This document shows, one piece after another, positions 7,289 through 13,820 of a stretch of DNA of 15,930 nt; position 1 is the first letter of the stretch; every line of letters starts with the position of its first letter. Source of the DNA: JAQUCI01 sp034932685. Its GTDB lineage: Bacteria > Bacillota_I > Bacilli_A > Erysipelotrichales > Erysipelotrichaceae. The stretch lies in NCBI GenBank assembly GCA_034932685.1, contig JAYFOM010000001.1, forward strand, positions 1 through 15,930. Reading direction: 5' to 3'. The notes under the pieces were generated by a model that was not told the DNA's origin, ran no database searches, and worked only from the letters and a program-made list of their open reading frames with translations. The translations under genes were made by a program, and so were the position numbers.

Positions 7289-7588
7289 CATTTCATACAT
7301 TAATATAGTTATCATAATAATTAACTCCTAAACTTAAACTATATAACAATGAAATAATACAAATTGACTCTTCTCATATTCATCAAATTATATTTATAAT
7401 AACACATTTATCATATTTTGCAATATATTTATCTTTATTTATCCATTTTAATACATTTAGGTCATTTAAATATCGTTTTGTTGATTTTATCATCTATCAT
7501 TATAATCACTGGTTAATAAATTAGCCAAGAAACATAAAAAATCAGCACCTCATTCTATTTAAATTTTTAGTATATTGGCTTTGTTCAA
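7289..7588. other. AT-rich intergenic stretch, no gene seen
   Basis: About 300 very A/T-rich bases separate the exported-protein gene from the yajC terminator. I see no convincing coding frame, tRNA or strong hairpin. A good -35/-10 pair for the leftward gene pair was not found; TATGAT and TATATT hexamers occur near 7297-7318 without a matching -35. A 33-codon frame with its own AGGAG starts at 7315 on the minus strand and overlaps the exported-protein gene in another frame. Confidence 0.5.
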
Positions 7589-7635
7589 TAAAAAAACCTA
7601 TAGAAAGTCACATTTCTCGTGTCTATTCTATAGGT
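7589..7635 (-). terminator. Rho-independent terminator of yajC
   Basis: On the minus strand ACCTATAGAA (7635-7626) pairs perfectly with TTCTATAGGT (7605-7596), and the inner AG/CT and CAC/GTG pairs extend the stem around a small loop. Seven Ts follow (7595-7589). It starts about 18 bases after the yajC stop. Confidence 0.88.
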
Positions 7636-7652
7636 AGGTCTTAAACTGAATT

Positions 7653-7973
7653 TTATTCACTTTTCTCGGTTTCTTCTGATTCTAACTCAACTTCTTTCTC
7701 TAAAGCCGCAATACTAAATCTTTCAACCAATATCTCTATCTTGGGTGCAATCTCAACAATAGCGGTTTTGCGATTAAGTTCTTTGATCGTTGCGTGAATA
7801 CCTGAATTTAATACAACTCGACTACCAACATCTAAAGCATTTTGAAAGTCTAGTATCTTTGTTCGATTTTTATTATATGTTTTGATATTACGATAAAGAT
7901 AAAATCCTAGATACAAAACCATTACTACAACAATCCAAACCCAGCTATCAATTGATTTTAGAAAATCTAACAT
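7653..7973 (-). CDS. yajC: Preprotein translocase accessory subunit YajC
   Basis: YajC is the small membrane partner of SecDF in the Sec export complex. The 106-residue protein has one membrane span near the N-terminus (about 11-27), a basic cytoplasmic face (RNIKTYNKNRTK), and the conserved small domain at about 48-90. That domain reads VGSRVVLNSGIHATIKEL, where the family has GDxVVTxGGIxGxV, and continues AIVEIAPKIEILVERFSIA. The family's usual double glycine is replaced by Asn-Ser. A glutamate-rich tail follows. The start is set by AAAGGAG 6 bases before the ATG. It is a single-gene unit with its own promoter and terminator, not joined to secD/secF or tgt as in many bacteria. Confidence 0.9.
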   Translation of the reverse strand: MLDFLKSIDSWVWIVVVMVLYLGFYLYRNIKTYNKNRTKILDFQNALDVGSRVVLNSGIHATIKELNRKTAIVEIAPKIEILVERFSIAALEKEVELESEETEKSE

Positions 7974-8000
7974 AACTTACTCCTTTTATCCATTTAACTC

Positions 8001-8009
8001 ATTATACCA
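8001..8009 (-). promoter_or_regulatory. Extended -10 promoter of yajC
   Basis: The minus strand reads TGG followed by a perfect TATAAT (8006-8001), about 27 bases before the yajC ATG. No good -35 lies 16-18 bases upstream (TTATAA is the nearest), which the TGn extension may offset. Confidence 0.6.
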
Positions 8010-8132
8010 CAGCTATGATTAATTATAATAAGCGGCTACACAACTTATTGTATTTCGAATCTTGACGATAATCTAGTAAATAATTCTCATTGATCAACCA
8101 CTATATATGAGCCTATTGGCTTTAATTTAAGT

Positions 8133-8217
8133 TGGTGCGACGGACGGGACTCGAACCCGAACTCTGTGAAGAACGCGCCCCTCAAACGCGCGCGTATACC
8201 AATTCCGCCACCGTCGC
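8133..8217 (-). tRNA. tRNA-Leu, anticodon GAG
   Basis: An 85-base class II tRNA including an encoded CCA (8135-8133). The acceptor stem GCGACGG (8217-8211) pairs perfectly with CCGTCGC (8143-8137). The D arm is GCG to CGC with GG in the loop. The anticodon stem CGCGT/GCGCG encloses loop TTGAGGG, giving GAG, which reads CUU and CUC. The 13-base variable region can form a short TCT/AGA arm, typical of leucine tRNAs. The T arm has the GTTCGAG loop, with a T-T mismatch at its outermost pair. No T-run terminator follows at once. Confidence 0.95.
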
Positions 8218-8291
8218 ACATTTTGAAACATCTTGATCAAGAACTACGTCAAATTTAACAACTCTTTATTTGATCACTGCTTCACTTTGAT

Positions 8292-8320
8292 ATTATATGA
8301 GATTATCTTGCTAATTTCAA
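8292..8320 (-). promoter_or_regulatory. Sigma-A promoter of tRNA-Leu
   Basis: On the minus strand TTGAAA (8320-8315), a 17-base spacer and a perfect TATAAT (8297-8292) predict a start near 8285 and a 5' leader of about 68 bases. The leader contains the 12-base palindrome TCTTGATCAAGA (8231-8242). Confidence 0.75.
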
Positions 8321-8367
8321 CTTGCTTAGATTTTTTAATCGCTATATTTTCAATTTAGGTTTTAGTA

Positions 8368-8376
8368 TGCTATATT
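8368..8376 (+). promoter_or_regulatory. Extended -10 promoter of the CHAP-type hydrolase gene
   Basis: TGC-TATATT lies about 21 bases before the ATG. The -35 position (8348-8353, TTTCAA) is weak. AAAAGG (8381-8386) is the ribosome site. Confidence 0.45.
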
Positions 8377-8396
8377 TTAAAAAAGGTTAATTCAAT

Positions 8397-9059
8397 ATGA
8401 AATTATTACTAAAACTTTTAATCACTATCATTATCCTAAGCAGCGTGTTCTTTGTTGCTTATCGATCTTTTCAACTTACTTCAAAGCCTAAAACTACTCA
8501 AGGTCGTTTGATTGCATATAGTCAAAGCGAAGTACAAAAAAGTCCTTTCGAAGAGTATATTGATTTAGTGATTGAAATCGCTAATAGCCAACCACAATAT
8601 CCGGTTGTTGATGGCATAACAATATATGGCGAACGTTTTGGAAACCCTACTTTCCAATGGTGTACTGAATTTGTCATGTATTGTCTTGAACAAGCAGAAA
8701 TAGAACTTAACACTACTTATATTGATGATATTTATCCATGGAAAGATTCAGCTTATGCTGTTGGTCTTTGGTATAAAAAAGAAAACCGGTACTTCACAGC
8801 CGGCAATTACACTCCTATTAAAGGAGATATTATCTTGTTTGATACTAGCAAAAACGGTTATCCGGATCATACTGGTTTGGTAATCGGAACAGTTCATCAA
8901 TACGGTATCGATTTTGTACTAACAATTGAGGGAAACATCCCTAATGATGTAACCCCACAAATTCGTATCCGCCAACTACCACTTGATCACCCTGACATCT
9001 TCGCCTATGGCAGTTGTTTCACTGAAATTGATTACCAAGGACCACTATCTTACTATTAA
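8397..9059 (+). CDS. Membrane-anchored CHAP-type cysteine hydrolase (probable cell-wall amidase/endopeptidase)
   Basis: A 220-residue protein with an N-terminal anchor or uncleaved signal (Lys2, Lys6, hydrophobic 7-21), a linker to about residue 50, and a domain with the CHAP pattern. The putative nucleophile is Cys89 (FQWCTEFVMYCL), preceded by the expected aromatic residue. The second catalytic residue would be His158 in PDHTGLVIG, following the PIKGDIILFD strand. Glu178 or Asn180 (TIEGNIPND) would complete the site. CHAP enzymes cut peptidoglycan amide bonds. The N-terminal charge pattern places the domain outside the membrane. No wall-binding repeats are present. It is a single gene with its own promoter, ending in a stop that overlaps the stop of the convergent transporter gene. 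Domain assignment is by motif only; an NlpC/P60-like relative is the alternative. Confidence 0.78.
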   Translation: MKLLLKLLITIIILSSVFFVAYRSFQLTSKPKTTQGRLIAYSQSEVQKSPFEEYIDLVIEIANSQPQYPVVDGITIYGERFGNPTFQWCTEFVMYCLEQAEIELNTTYIDDIYPWKDSAYAVGLWYKKENRYFTAGNYTPIKGDIILFDTSKNGYPDHTGLVIGTVHQYGIDFVLTIEGNIPNDVTPQIRIRQLPLDHPDIFAYGSCFTEIDYQGPLSYY

Positions 9060-10666
9060 TTTTTAACTGATAACTCACGAGCGATGTTAAAGATATGATC
9101 TCCAACTCGTTCGATATCTGTTAATATTTCGGTGTAAATGATACCGACTTCAAAATTCTCTTTTTCAACATTCATCCGTTTGATCTGGTTTTCACGGAAG
9201 TTATAGCACATATAATCCAGACGATCTTCATTTTGGGTTACGATTTCATATCGGAACTCTTCTTTTATGCTTGAAATACGATCAATCGCATTTAAGCTCA
9301 TAAGGATAACTTCATTTATTTCATATAACTCAGCGATGATCTCATTAGTAAGTTTTAGATTACGACGCGATAAATAATCACAAGATTCAGCTAAGTTTAA
9401 TGCATGGTCACCCATTCGTTCCATATCCTTGTTTATCTGGAACATTCTTGATACTACATTTGATTCATCAACCGATATATTGGCTGAAATAGTGCGTGAA
9501 ATGTTCTTGATGATACCACGATGAATAGCATCAATCTTGCTTTCATTACTCTTAACAAATTCCAAGCTTGAACGACCATCCAAGATAGCTACCATCGATT
9601 CTTCAATATTATCTCTGACTAAACTATACATATGATTAAGCTCAACATTTATACCAAATAAATTACCAACGACCGTTTCCTTACCATGAGGAGGAGGAGT
9701 GATCTCAAGTTTCAAGTCTTTAACAGAATGACGATCAGGAATAATTAAATATGCGATTTTGGTCAATATCTTTCCAAATGGGAATAAAACCAATGATGTT
9801 GTGATACTAAACACTGAGTGCATGATCGCAATCTGTGCCACTGGATTATTTGGTGCTAACCAAATATACAGCTCTTCAAGCGGTAACAACATATATATAA
9901 CCGTAAACATTAATGTGCCTAATACATTAAAGACAATATGGATCATAGCTACTCTTTTAGAGTCGCGATTCAATCCTAGTGATGACAAAGCTGCTGTAAC
10001 ACATGTTCCTATATGTTGACCACAATTAAAGTAAACAACATCAGCAACACCTAAAACACCACTTTTTGCCATTGTTTGAATAATACCTACAGAAGCACTT
10101 GATGACTGTATCAAAGCCGTGAAAACAGCACCAACCAATATTCCTACTAAAGGATTTTTCATTGTTTGAATCAAATCTAAAAAGAATGGTGATGACCGTA
10201 ATGGTGACATAGCACCACTCATCATTTTCATACCAATAAACAAGAAACCAAGACCCATCAAGATCTCACCAATGGCATTTATTTTTGGTTTCTTCATAAA
10301 GATAAAAAACACCATACCAATAAATGCGACCAAAGGTGCTATCAAATCAAAATTCAATGCTATCAACTGCCCCGTAATCGTAGTGCCAATATTAGCACCC
10401 ATAATAACACCAACAGTCTGCGATACGCTCATTACTCCTGCATTTACAAAGCCCACCAGCATACTAGTTGTAGCACTTGAACTTTGAATAATAGCAGTTA
10501 CTAATGTTCCTACTACTAATCCCACCAATGGTGTACTCGTTAGCTTTTCAAGAACCTGTTGCAGTTTACTACCAGCCATGTGTTTAAAACCACTAGCCAT
10601 GATGTTCATACCAAACAGAAATAGCGCTAATCCACCTAATAAAGAAAAAATGTTAGTAATACTCAT
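9056..10666 (-). CDS. Na+/phosphate cotransporter family protein with C-terminal PhoU-like domain
   Basis: The 536-residue protein belongs to the NptA/YjbB family of sodium-dependent phosphate carriers in the cytoplasmic membrane. The transport half (about 1-310) holds the two inverted-repeat signatures, QSSSATT at 61-67 and QSSSASV at 187-193, and the GANIGTT (90-96) and GQHIGT (216-221) loops. The cytoplasmic tail (about 330-536) is PhoU-like, with two metal-binding helices marked by DMERMGDHALNLAE (414-427) and DIERVGDHIFNIAR (517-530). AAGG stands 8 bases before the ATG. Its stop codon overlaps the stop of the convergent CHAP gene by three bases. No pst genes are nearby. Phosphate export rather than import is possible in this family and cannot be told from sequence. 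Confidence 0.94.
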   Translation of the reverse strand: MSITNIFSLLGGLALFLFGMNIMASGFKHMAGSKLQQVLEKLTSTPLVGLVVGTLVTAIIQSSSATTSMLVGFVNAGVMSVSQTVGVIMGANIGTTITGQLIALNFDLIAPLVAFIGMVFFIFMKKPKINAIGEILMGLGFLFIGMKMMSGAMSPLRSSPFFLDLIQTMKNPLVGILVGAVFTALIQSSSASVGIIQTMAKSGVLGVADVVYFNCGQHIGTCVTAALSSLGLNRDSKRVAMIHIVFNVLGTLMFTVIYMLLPLEELYIWLAPNNPVAQIAIMHSVFSITTSLVLFPFGKILTKIAYLIIPDRHSVKDLKLEITPPPHGKETVVGNLFGINVELNHMYSLVRDNIEESMVAILDGRSSLEFVKSNESKIDAIHRGIIKNISRTISANISVDESNVVSRMFQINKDMERMGDHALNLAESCDYLSRRNLKLTNEIIAELYEINEVILMSLNAIDRISSIKEEFRYEIVTQNEDRLDYMCYNFRENQIKRMNVEKENFEVGIIYTEILTDIERVGDHIFNIARELSVKN

Positions 10667-10686
10667 TGTTTGAACCTTCCCACCGT

Positions 10687-10695
10687 ATTATAACA
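10687..10695 (-). promoter_or_regulatory. Extended -10 promoter of the Na+/phosphate cotransporter gene
   Basis: The minus strand reads TGT followed by a perfect TATAAT (10692-10687), giving a start near 10680 and a short leader with AAGG. The -35 region is a poor A-rich match. Confidence 0.6.
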
Positions 10696-10806
10696 AACTC
10701 TTTTTTTAAATTTATATATATTTAACAAGATAACGCTTACATTTTTACATTTAACCCCTCATGTTAAAATAAAGTTAGCTATTATGTCTTAATCGTCCAA
10801 AAAAGG

Positions 10807-10812
10807 TATAAT
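10807..10812 (+). promoter_or_regulatory. -10 element of the dehydrogenase-Nudix operon
   Basis: A perfect TATAAT lies 23 bases before the ATG at 10836, with GAGGAC as ribosome site between. No recognisable -35 is found 16-18 bases upstream, so strength or activator dependence is unknown. Confidence 0.5.
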
Positions 10813-10835
10813 AAAAGAAGAAACGAGGACACTGT

Positions 10836-11786
10836 ATGAGAAATATACTTGTAACAATGGAACTGACACCACAACAACAAAAACTATTTCAAAATAGTAA
10901 TGATAACTATCATTTTATTCAACAAAAAGATTTAGCTGAAAAACATGTCGCTGATGCTCATGTGATCATTGGCAATGTACCACATAATATGCTAGATCAT
11001 GTTAAAAACTTGCAATATCTACATCTTAGTATAGCTGGAAGTGATCAGGTCGCAAATCACCCTCTTATTAAAGATAAGATCACACTAACCAATTCAACCG
11101 GTTGTTATGGCATGGGTATAAGCGAACATATGTTAGCTAGTGTCTTATTTTTCTATAAACGATTTAACCAACATTATCATAACCAACAAAATGCCGTTTG
11201 GGATAGTGAGGGCGAAAATCGATCAATTTTTGGTAGTAAGGTGTTGGTTCTTGGACTTGGTGATATCGGTAATAATTTCGCACAAAGAATGCATCTACTT
11301 AACGCTGAAGTCAAAGGGATAAAAAGAACTCCTGGGGTTAAACCAGCTTATTTACGATCTTTACATCAAATGGACGCTATCGATGACTTGATTAAAGACG
11401 CTGATATTATTGCATGTAGTTTACCAAACACTAAAGAAACTCATCACATTATTAACAAGCATCGTTTAGGTTTAATGAAAGATGATGCCTTACTTATCAA
11501 TGTTGGTCGTGGTAGCGCTATTGATACCCAAGCGTTGATCGCTCATTTAAGAAACAAACCAATGTTCTGTGCAGCACTGGATGTATTTGAGGAAGAACCA
11601 CTACCAAAAGATAACCCCTTATGGCAAATGGCAAATGTCCAAATAACACCTCATGTTTCAGGTCGAAGAAATCTCGCTTATACACGTGAAAAATTAGTAG
11701 ATTTAGCGCTAAGCAATCTAAATGCATTTTTAAATGATAATCCACTTCGCAATGTCGTAGATTTTAATACAGGCTATCGTCGTTAA
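10836..11786 (+). CDS. D-isomer-specific 2-hydroxyacid dehydrogenase family protein, NAD(P)-dependent
   Basis: The 316-residue length and layout fit the D-2-hydroxyacid dehydrogenase family, which reversibly oxidises D-2-hydroxyacids to 2-oxoacids in the cytoplasm. The nucleotide-binding motif is VLVLGLGDIG (136-145). The catalytic trio is Arg225 (NVGRGSAID), Glu254 (DVFEEEPLP) and His273 (TPHVSGR), spaced as in phosphoglycerate dehydrogenase. The charge-determining residue after strand 2 lies in GIKRTPG (161-167). This basic pattern, rather than an acidic residue, suggests NADP(H) may be preferred. No C-terminal ACT domain is present, so it is not a classical SerA. Substrate (glyoxylate, hydroxypyruvate, another oxoacid) is undetermined. 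The Nudix gene begins 4 bases after its stop. Confidence 0.9.
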   Translation: MRNILVTMELTPQQQKLFQNSNDNYHFIQQKDLAEKHVADAHVIIGNVPHNMLDHVKNLQYLHLSIAGSDQVANHPLIKDKITLTNSTGCYGMGISEHMLASVLFFYKRFNQHYHNQQNAVWDSEGENRSIFGSKVLVLGLGDIGNNFAQRMHLLNAEVKGIKRTPGVKPAYLRSLHQMDAIDDLIKDADIIACSLPNTKETHHIINKHRLGLMKDDALLINVGRGSAIDTQALIAHLRNKPMFCAALDVFEEEPLPKDNPLWQMANVQITPHVSGRRNLAYTREKLVDLALSNLNAFLNDNPLRNVVDFNTGYRR

Positions 11787-11790
11787 TACA

Positions 11791-12291
11791 ATGGCTGAGT
11801 TAGTTACAGTGTATGATGAAAATGGTCAATCAAAAGGCTATGCTAAAACAGTTGATACAATAAAGGACGATGAACTAATTCTAGCAGTTCATATTTATCT
11901 ATATGATAAAGATAAGAACTTTTTACTTCAACAACGGGCGTTTGATAAAAAAGAGCTTCCTGGTCTTTGGTGCATAACTGGTGGTAAAGTACAAAGCGAT
12001 GAGCATAGTAGTGATGCGGTAGTTCGAGAAACCAAAGAAGAATTAGGTTTAACCCTTGATAAAAATGATTTAAATTATCTTGGAAGATGTTTGAATAATG
12101 GTTACATTGTTGACATCTATACAGCTTACTCTGCTTTAGCTTTTACTGAATGCAAGATTAACAAAGCTGAAGTCAATGATATTAAAACCCTTAATCTCAA
12201 TGAATTATTAGCGTATATCAATAGTTTAAGTATCAATGAAACCAACTATCTTAAACTTGTTAATGACAAACTTATAAAAAGCATCAAATAA
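11791..12291 (+). CDS. Nudix hydrolase, YfcD/isopentenyl-diphosphate-isomerase-like subgroup
   Basis: A 166-residue cytoplasmic protein with a perfect Nudix box at 65-87: Gly65, five residues, Glu71, seven residues, Arg79-Glu80, two residues, Glu83-Glu84, Leu, Gly86, Leu87. The N-terminal part (VTVYDENGQSKGYAKTVDTI) and LLQQRAFDKKELPGLWCITG resemble the YfcD and IPP-isomerase-like branch. It lacks the extra helix and active-site cysteine block I would expect in a true type I isomerase. The likely role is hydrolysis of a nucleoside diphosphate derivative; the substrate is unknown. It is translated just after the dehydrogenase (4-base gap) with no strong ribosome site of its own, and its stop codon lies inside the terminator stem. 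Confidence 0.9.
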   Translation: MAELVTVYDENGQSKGYAKTVDTIKDDELILAVHIYLYDKDKNFLLQQRAFDKKELPGLWCITGGKVQSDEHSSDAVVRETKEELGLTLDKNDLNYLGRCLNNGYIVDIYTAYSALAFTECKINKAEVNDIKTLNLNELLAYINSLSINETNYLKLVNDKLIKSIK

Positions 12292-12311
12292 GCCGAAATA
12301 TTCGGCTTATT
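12287..12311 (+). terminator. Hairpin terminator after the Nudix gene
   Basis: A perfect 11-bp stem, AATAAGCCGAA (12287-12297) with TTCGGCTTATT (12301-12311), has a three-base loop. The stem contains the Nudix stop codon. The T-tract after it is short and interrupted (TCTACTTTAT), so termination may be partial. Confidence 0.65.
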
Positions 12312-12345
12312 CTACTTTATAAGTGAATTATAGCTTGAATAAATG

Positions 12346-12351
12346 TATAAT
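12346..12351 (+). promoter_or_regulatory. Possible -10 of the membrane-protein/M20 operon
   Basis: TATAAT lies about 29 bases before the ATG at 12380. A second candidate, TATGAT, overlaps just downstream. No convincing -35 is placed correctly. AAAGGAGG (12366-12373) is a strong ribosome site 6 bases from the ATG. Confidence 0.45.
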
Positions 12352-12379
12352 ATGATAAAAGAATCAAAGGAGGACATTT

Positions 12380-13150
12380 ATGGGACTAGATTATGTAAAA
12401 AATAATCTTCTTTTCTATGTGGGTTTAATGATGTCAACGTTTATTATCGCTCAATCAACTTTTTTCATCATTAAAGCATATAAACAAGGATTGAAGATTG
12501 GTTTAAGCAAAGATAGACTTAAGAAAGTCATAACACAAAGTGCCATCTTTACGATCGTACCTTCATTATCGATTTTACTAACGATCATCACACTTTCAAG
12601 ATCATTAGGTATTAATCTGCCCTGGATTAGGTTGAGTGTAATTGGTGCTATAACTTATGAAGTACCCGCCGCTACCAGTGCAGCTGGTGTGTTCGGTTAT
12701 GGTGTTGGCTCAGCAATAAACGATGCGAGCGCTTTTTCAACAATTGCCTGGGTAATGACTGTCGGTTCATTCTTACCTTTAATACTAATACCGTTGTTTC
12801 TTAAGAAAATTCAAGGTCAATTGGATAAGATAAAAGCCAAAGACAAGAAAATGAGTGAACTGATTACTAACGCAATCTTTTTAGGAATGATAGCTTCTTT
12901 TCTTGGTTATGGTATTGCCGGCAGTACCAGTAATGGTATTGTTTATGGTTCAATCATATCAATACTTTGTCTTTTAACAAGTGCGTTTGTAATGATGATA
13001 ATCGGTTATCTGATCAAGGTACGCAAAATATTATGGTTAGAAAATTTTGCACTACCCTTAAGTATGATCATTGCGATGGCAAGTGCAATTCTTTATTACA
13101 ACATTCTACCACCAGATTTAGCCACTTGGTTGATACCAGGTTTATTTTAG
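12380..13150 (+). CDS. Polytopic membrane protein, DUF5058-like
   Basis: The 256-residue protein is almost entirely hydrophobic with about six or seven spans (near 10-32, 50-72, 84-104, 119-141, 161-179, 186-212, 219-242). From memory it matches the DUF5058 family, whose function is unassigned. The segment from Pro61 through LGINLPWIRLSVIGA (76-90) to TYE (92-94) looks like a conserved core: a proline-containing helix, a short re-entrant-like loop and buried Arg and Glu. That pattern is more like a transporter or channel than an anchor. A charged cytoplasmic loop (KIKAKDKKM, 150-158) splits it in two halves. It heads a tight operon with another membrane protein (9-base gap) and an M20 peptidase. 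Domain naming is from recall; membrane topology is by eye. Confidence 0.72.
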   Translation: MGLDYVKNNLLFYVGLMMSTFIIAQSTFFIIKAYKQGLKIGLSKDRLKKVITQSAIFTIVPSLSILLTIITLSRSLGINLPWIRLSVIGAITYEVPAATSAAGVFGYGVGSAINDASAFSTIAWVMTVGSFLPLILIPLFLKKIQGQLDKIKAKDKKMSELITNAIFLGMIASFLGYGIAGSTSNGIVYGSIISILCLLTSAFVMMIIGYLIKVRKILWLENFALPLSMIIAMASAILYYNILPPDLATWLIPGLF

Positions 13151-13159
13151 GAGGAAATC

Positions 13160-13810
13160 ATGGAAAAAACTTATTATGAAAAAGTACACATTTATGGCAG
13201 AGTTTGGATGATCATTGGTTTACTACTATTCATCGCAGTACCACTTACCATCTCTTTATCACTAGATGCTTGGCCAACAATTGGTCAATTTCTTGAAGGA
13301 TACTTGCCAATTTTAGCATTATTTGGACCTATCGCAATTATCGAGATCATTACCTATACGCCAATGTTAGGTATTGGTGGTACTTATTTAGGATTTGTGA
13401 CTGGTAATCTTTCAAACCTGAAAGTTCCATGTTCAATCAACGCTATGCAAAATGCTGATGTAGCTATCGGTAGTGATGAAGCAGAAGTGATAAGCACAAT
13501 AGCTATTGGCGTGAGTTCGATCGTAACCACCATAATTTTACTTATTGGGGTTATTGGCTTTTCATCAATCATGCCAATTCTAAACTCAGAAACACTTGCT
13601 CCAGCCTTCGCGAATTTACTACCTTCATTATTTGGTGGTCTTGCTGTTGTTTTCATTGCCAAAAACATCAAGATTGCTGTCGTTCCAATTTTATTTGCTT
13701 TGATTCTATTTATCATTTATCCTGGTTTTCCAGTAAGTATCTTAATTCCTATTGAAGCTATCATCGCTATTGGTATAACCCTATTTCTATACAAAAAAGG
13801 AAAGATATAA
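13160..13810 (+). CDS. Polytopic membrane protein, partner of the DUF5058-like protein
   Basis: The 216-residue protein has about five or six spans (near 14-34, 47-69, 108-133, 150-167, 171-189, 192-211). A glycine- and polar-rich segment within the membrane region, GIGGTYLGFVTGN (71-83) then LKVPCSINAMQN (87-98), looks like a substrate-path or re-entrant loop. It is followed by an acidic stretch SDEAEV (105-110). I do not recognise the family. AGGAGG overlapping the upstream stop codon lies 5 bases before the ATG, and the gene spacing suggests equal production with the upstream membrane protein, as expected for two subunits of one complex. The M20 gene follows after 10 bases. A small-molecule transporter subunit is my inference. 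Confidence 0.72.
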   Translation: MEKTYYEKVHIYGRVWMIIGLLLFIAVPLTISLSLDAWPTIGQFLEGYLPILALFGPIAIIEIITYTPMLGIGGTYLGFVTGNLSNLKVPCSINAMQNADVAIGSDEAEVISTIAIGVSSIVTTIILLIGVIGFSSIMPILNSETLAPAFANLLPSLFGGLAVVFIAKNIKIAVVPILFALILFIIYPGFPVSILIPIEAIIAIGITLFLYKKGKI

Positions 13811-13820
13811 TGGTGACAAT

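Noticed and set aside
7289..7588. A hidden small gene or CRISPR-like repeats in the AT-rich gap
   Set aside because: No regularly spaced repeats and no frame with both a ribosome site and protein-like composition, apart from the short overlapping frame reported as a finding.
8110..8121. AGCC-TATT-GGCT hairpin just past the 3' end of tRNA-Leu as its terminator
   Set aside because: The stem is only 4 bp and no T-run follows on the minus strand.
11791..12291. Nudix protein as a true isopentenyl-diphosphate isomerase
   Set aside because: The N-terminal half resembles that group, but I do not see the isomerase active-site cysteine motif; a perfect generic Nudix box supports a hydrolase.
13384..13716. 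A 110-codon leftward open frame
   Set aside because: It lies wholly inside the second membrane-protein gene of the M20 operon, which has a strong ribosome site and operon spacing; the antisense frame is a shadow of hydrophobic codons.
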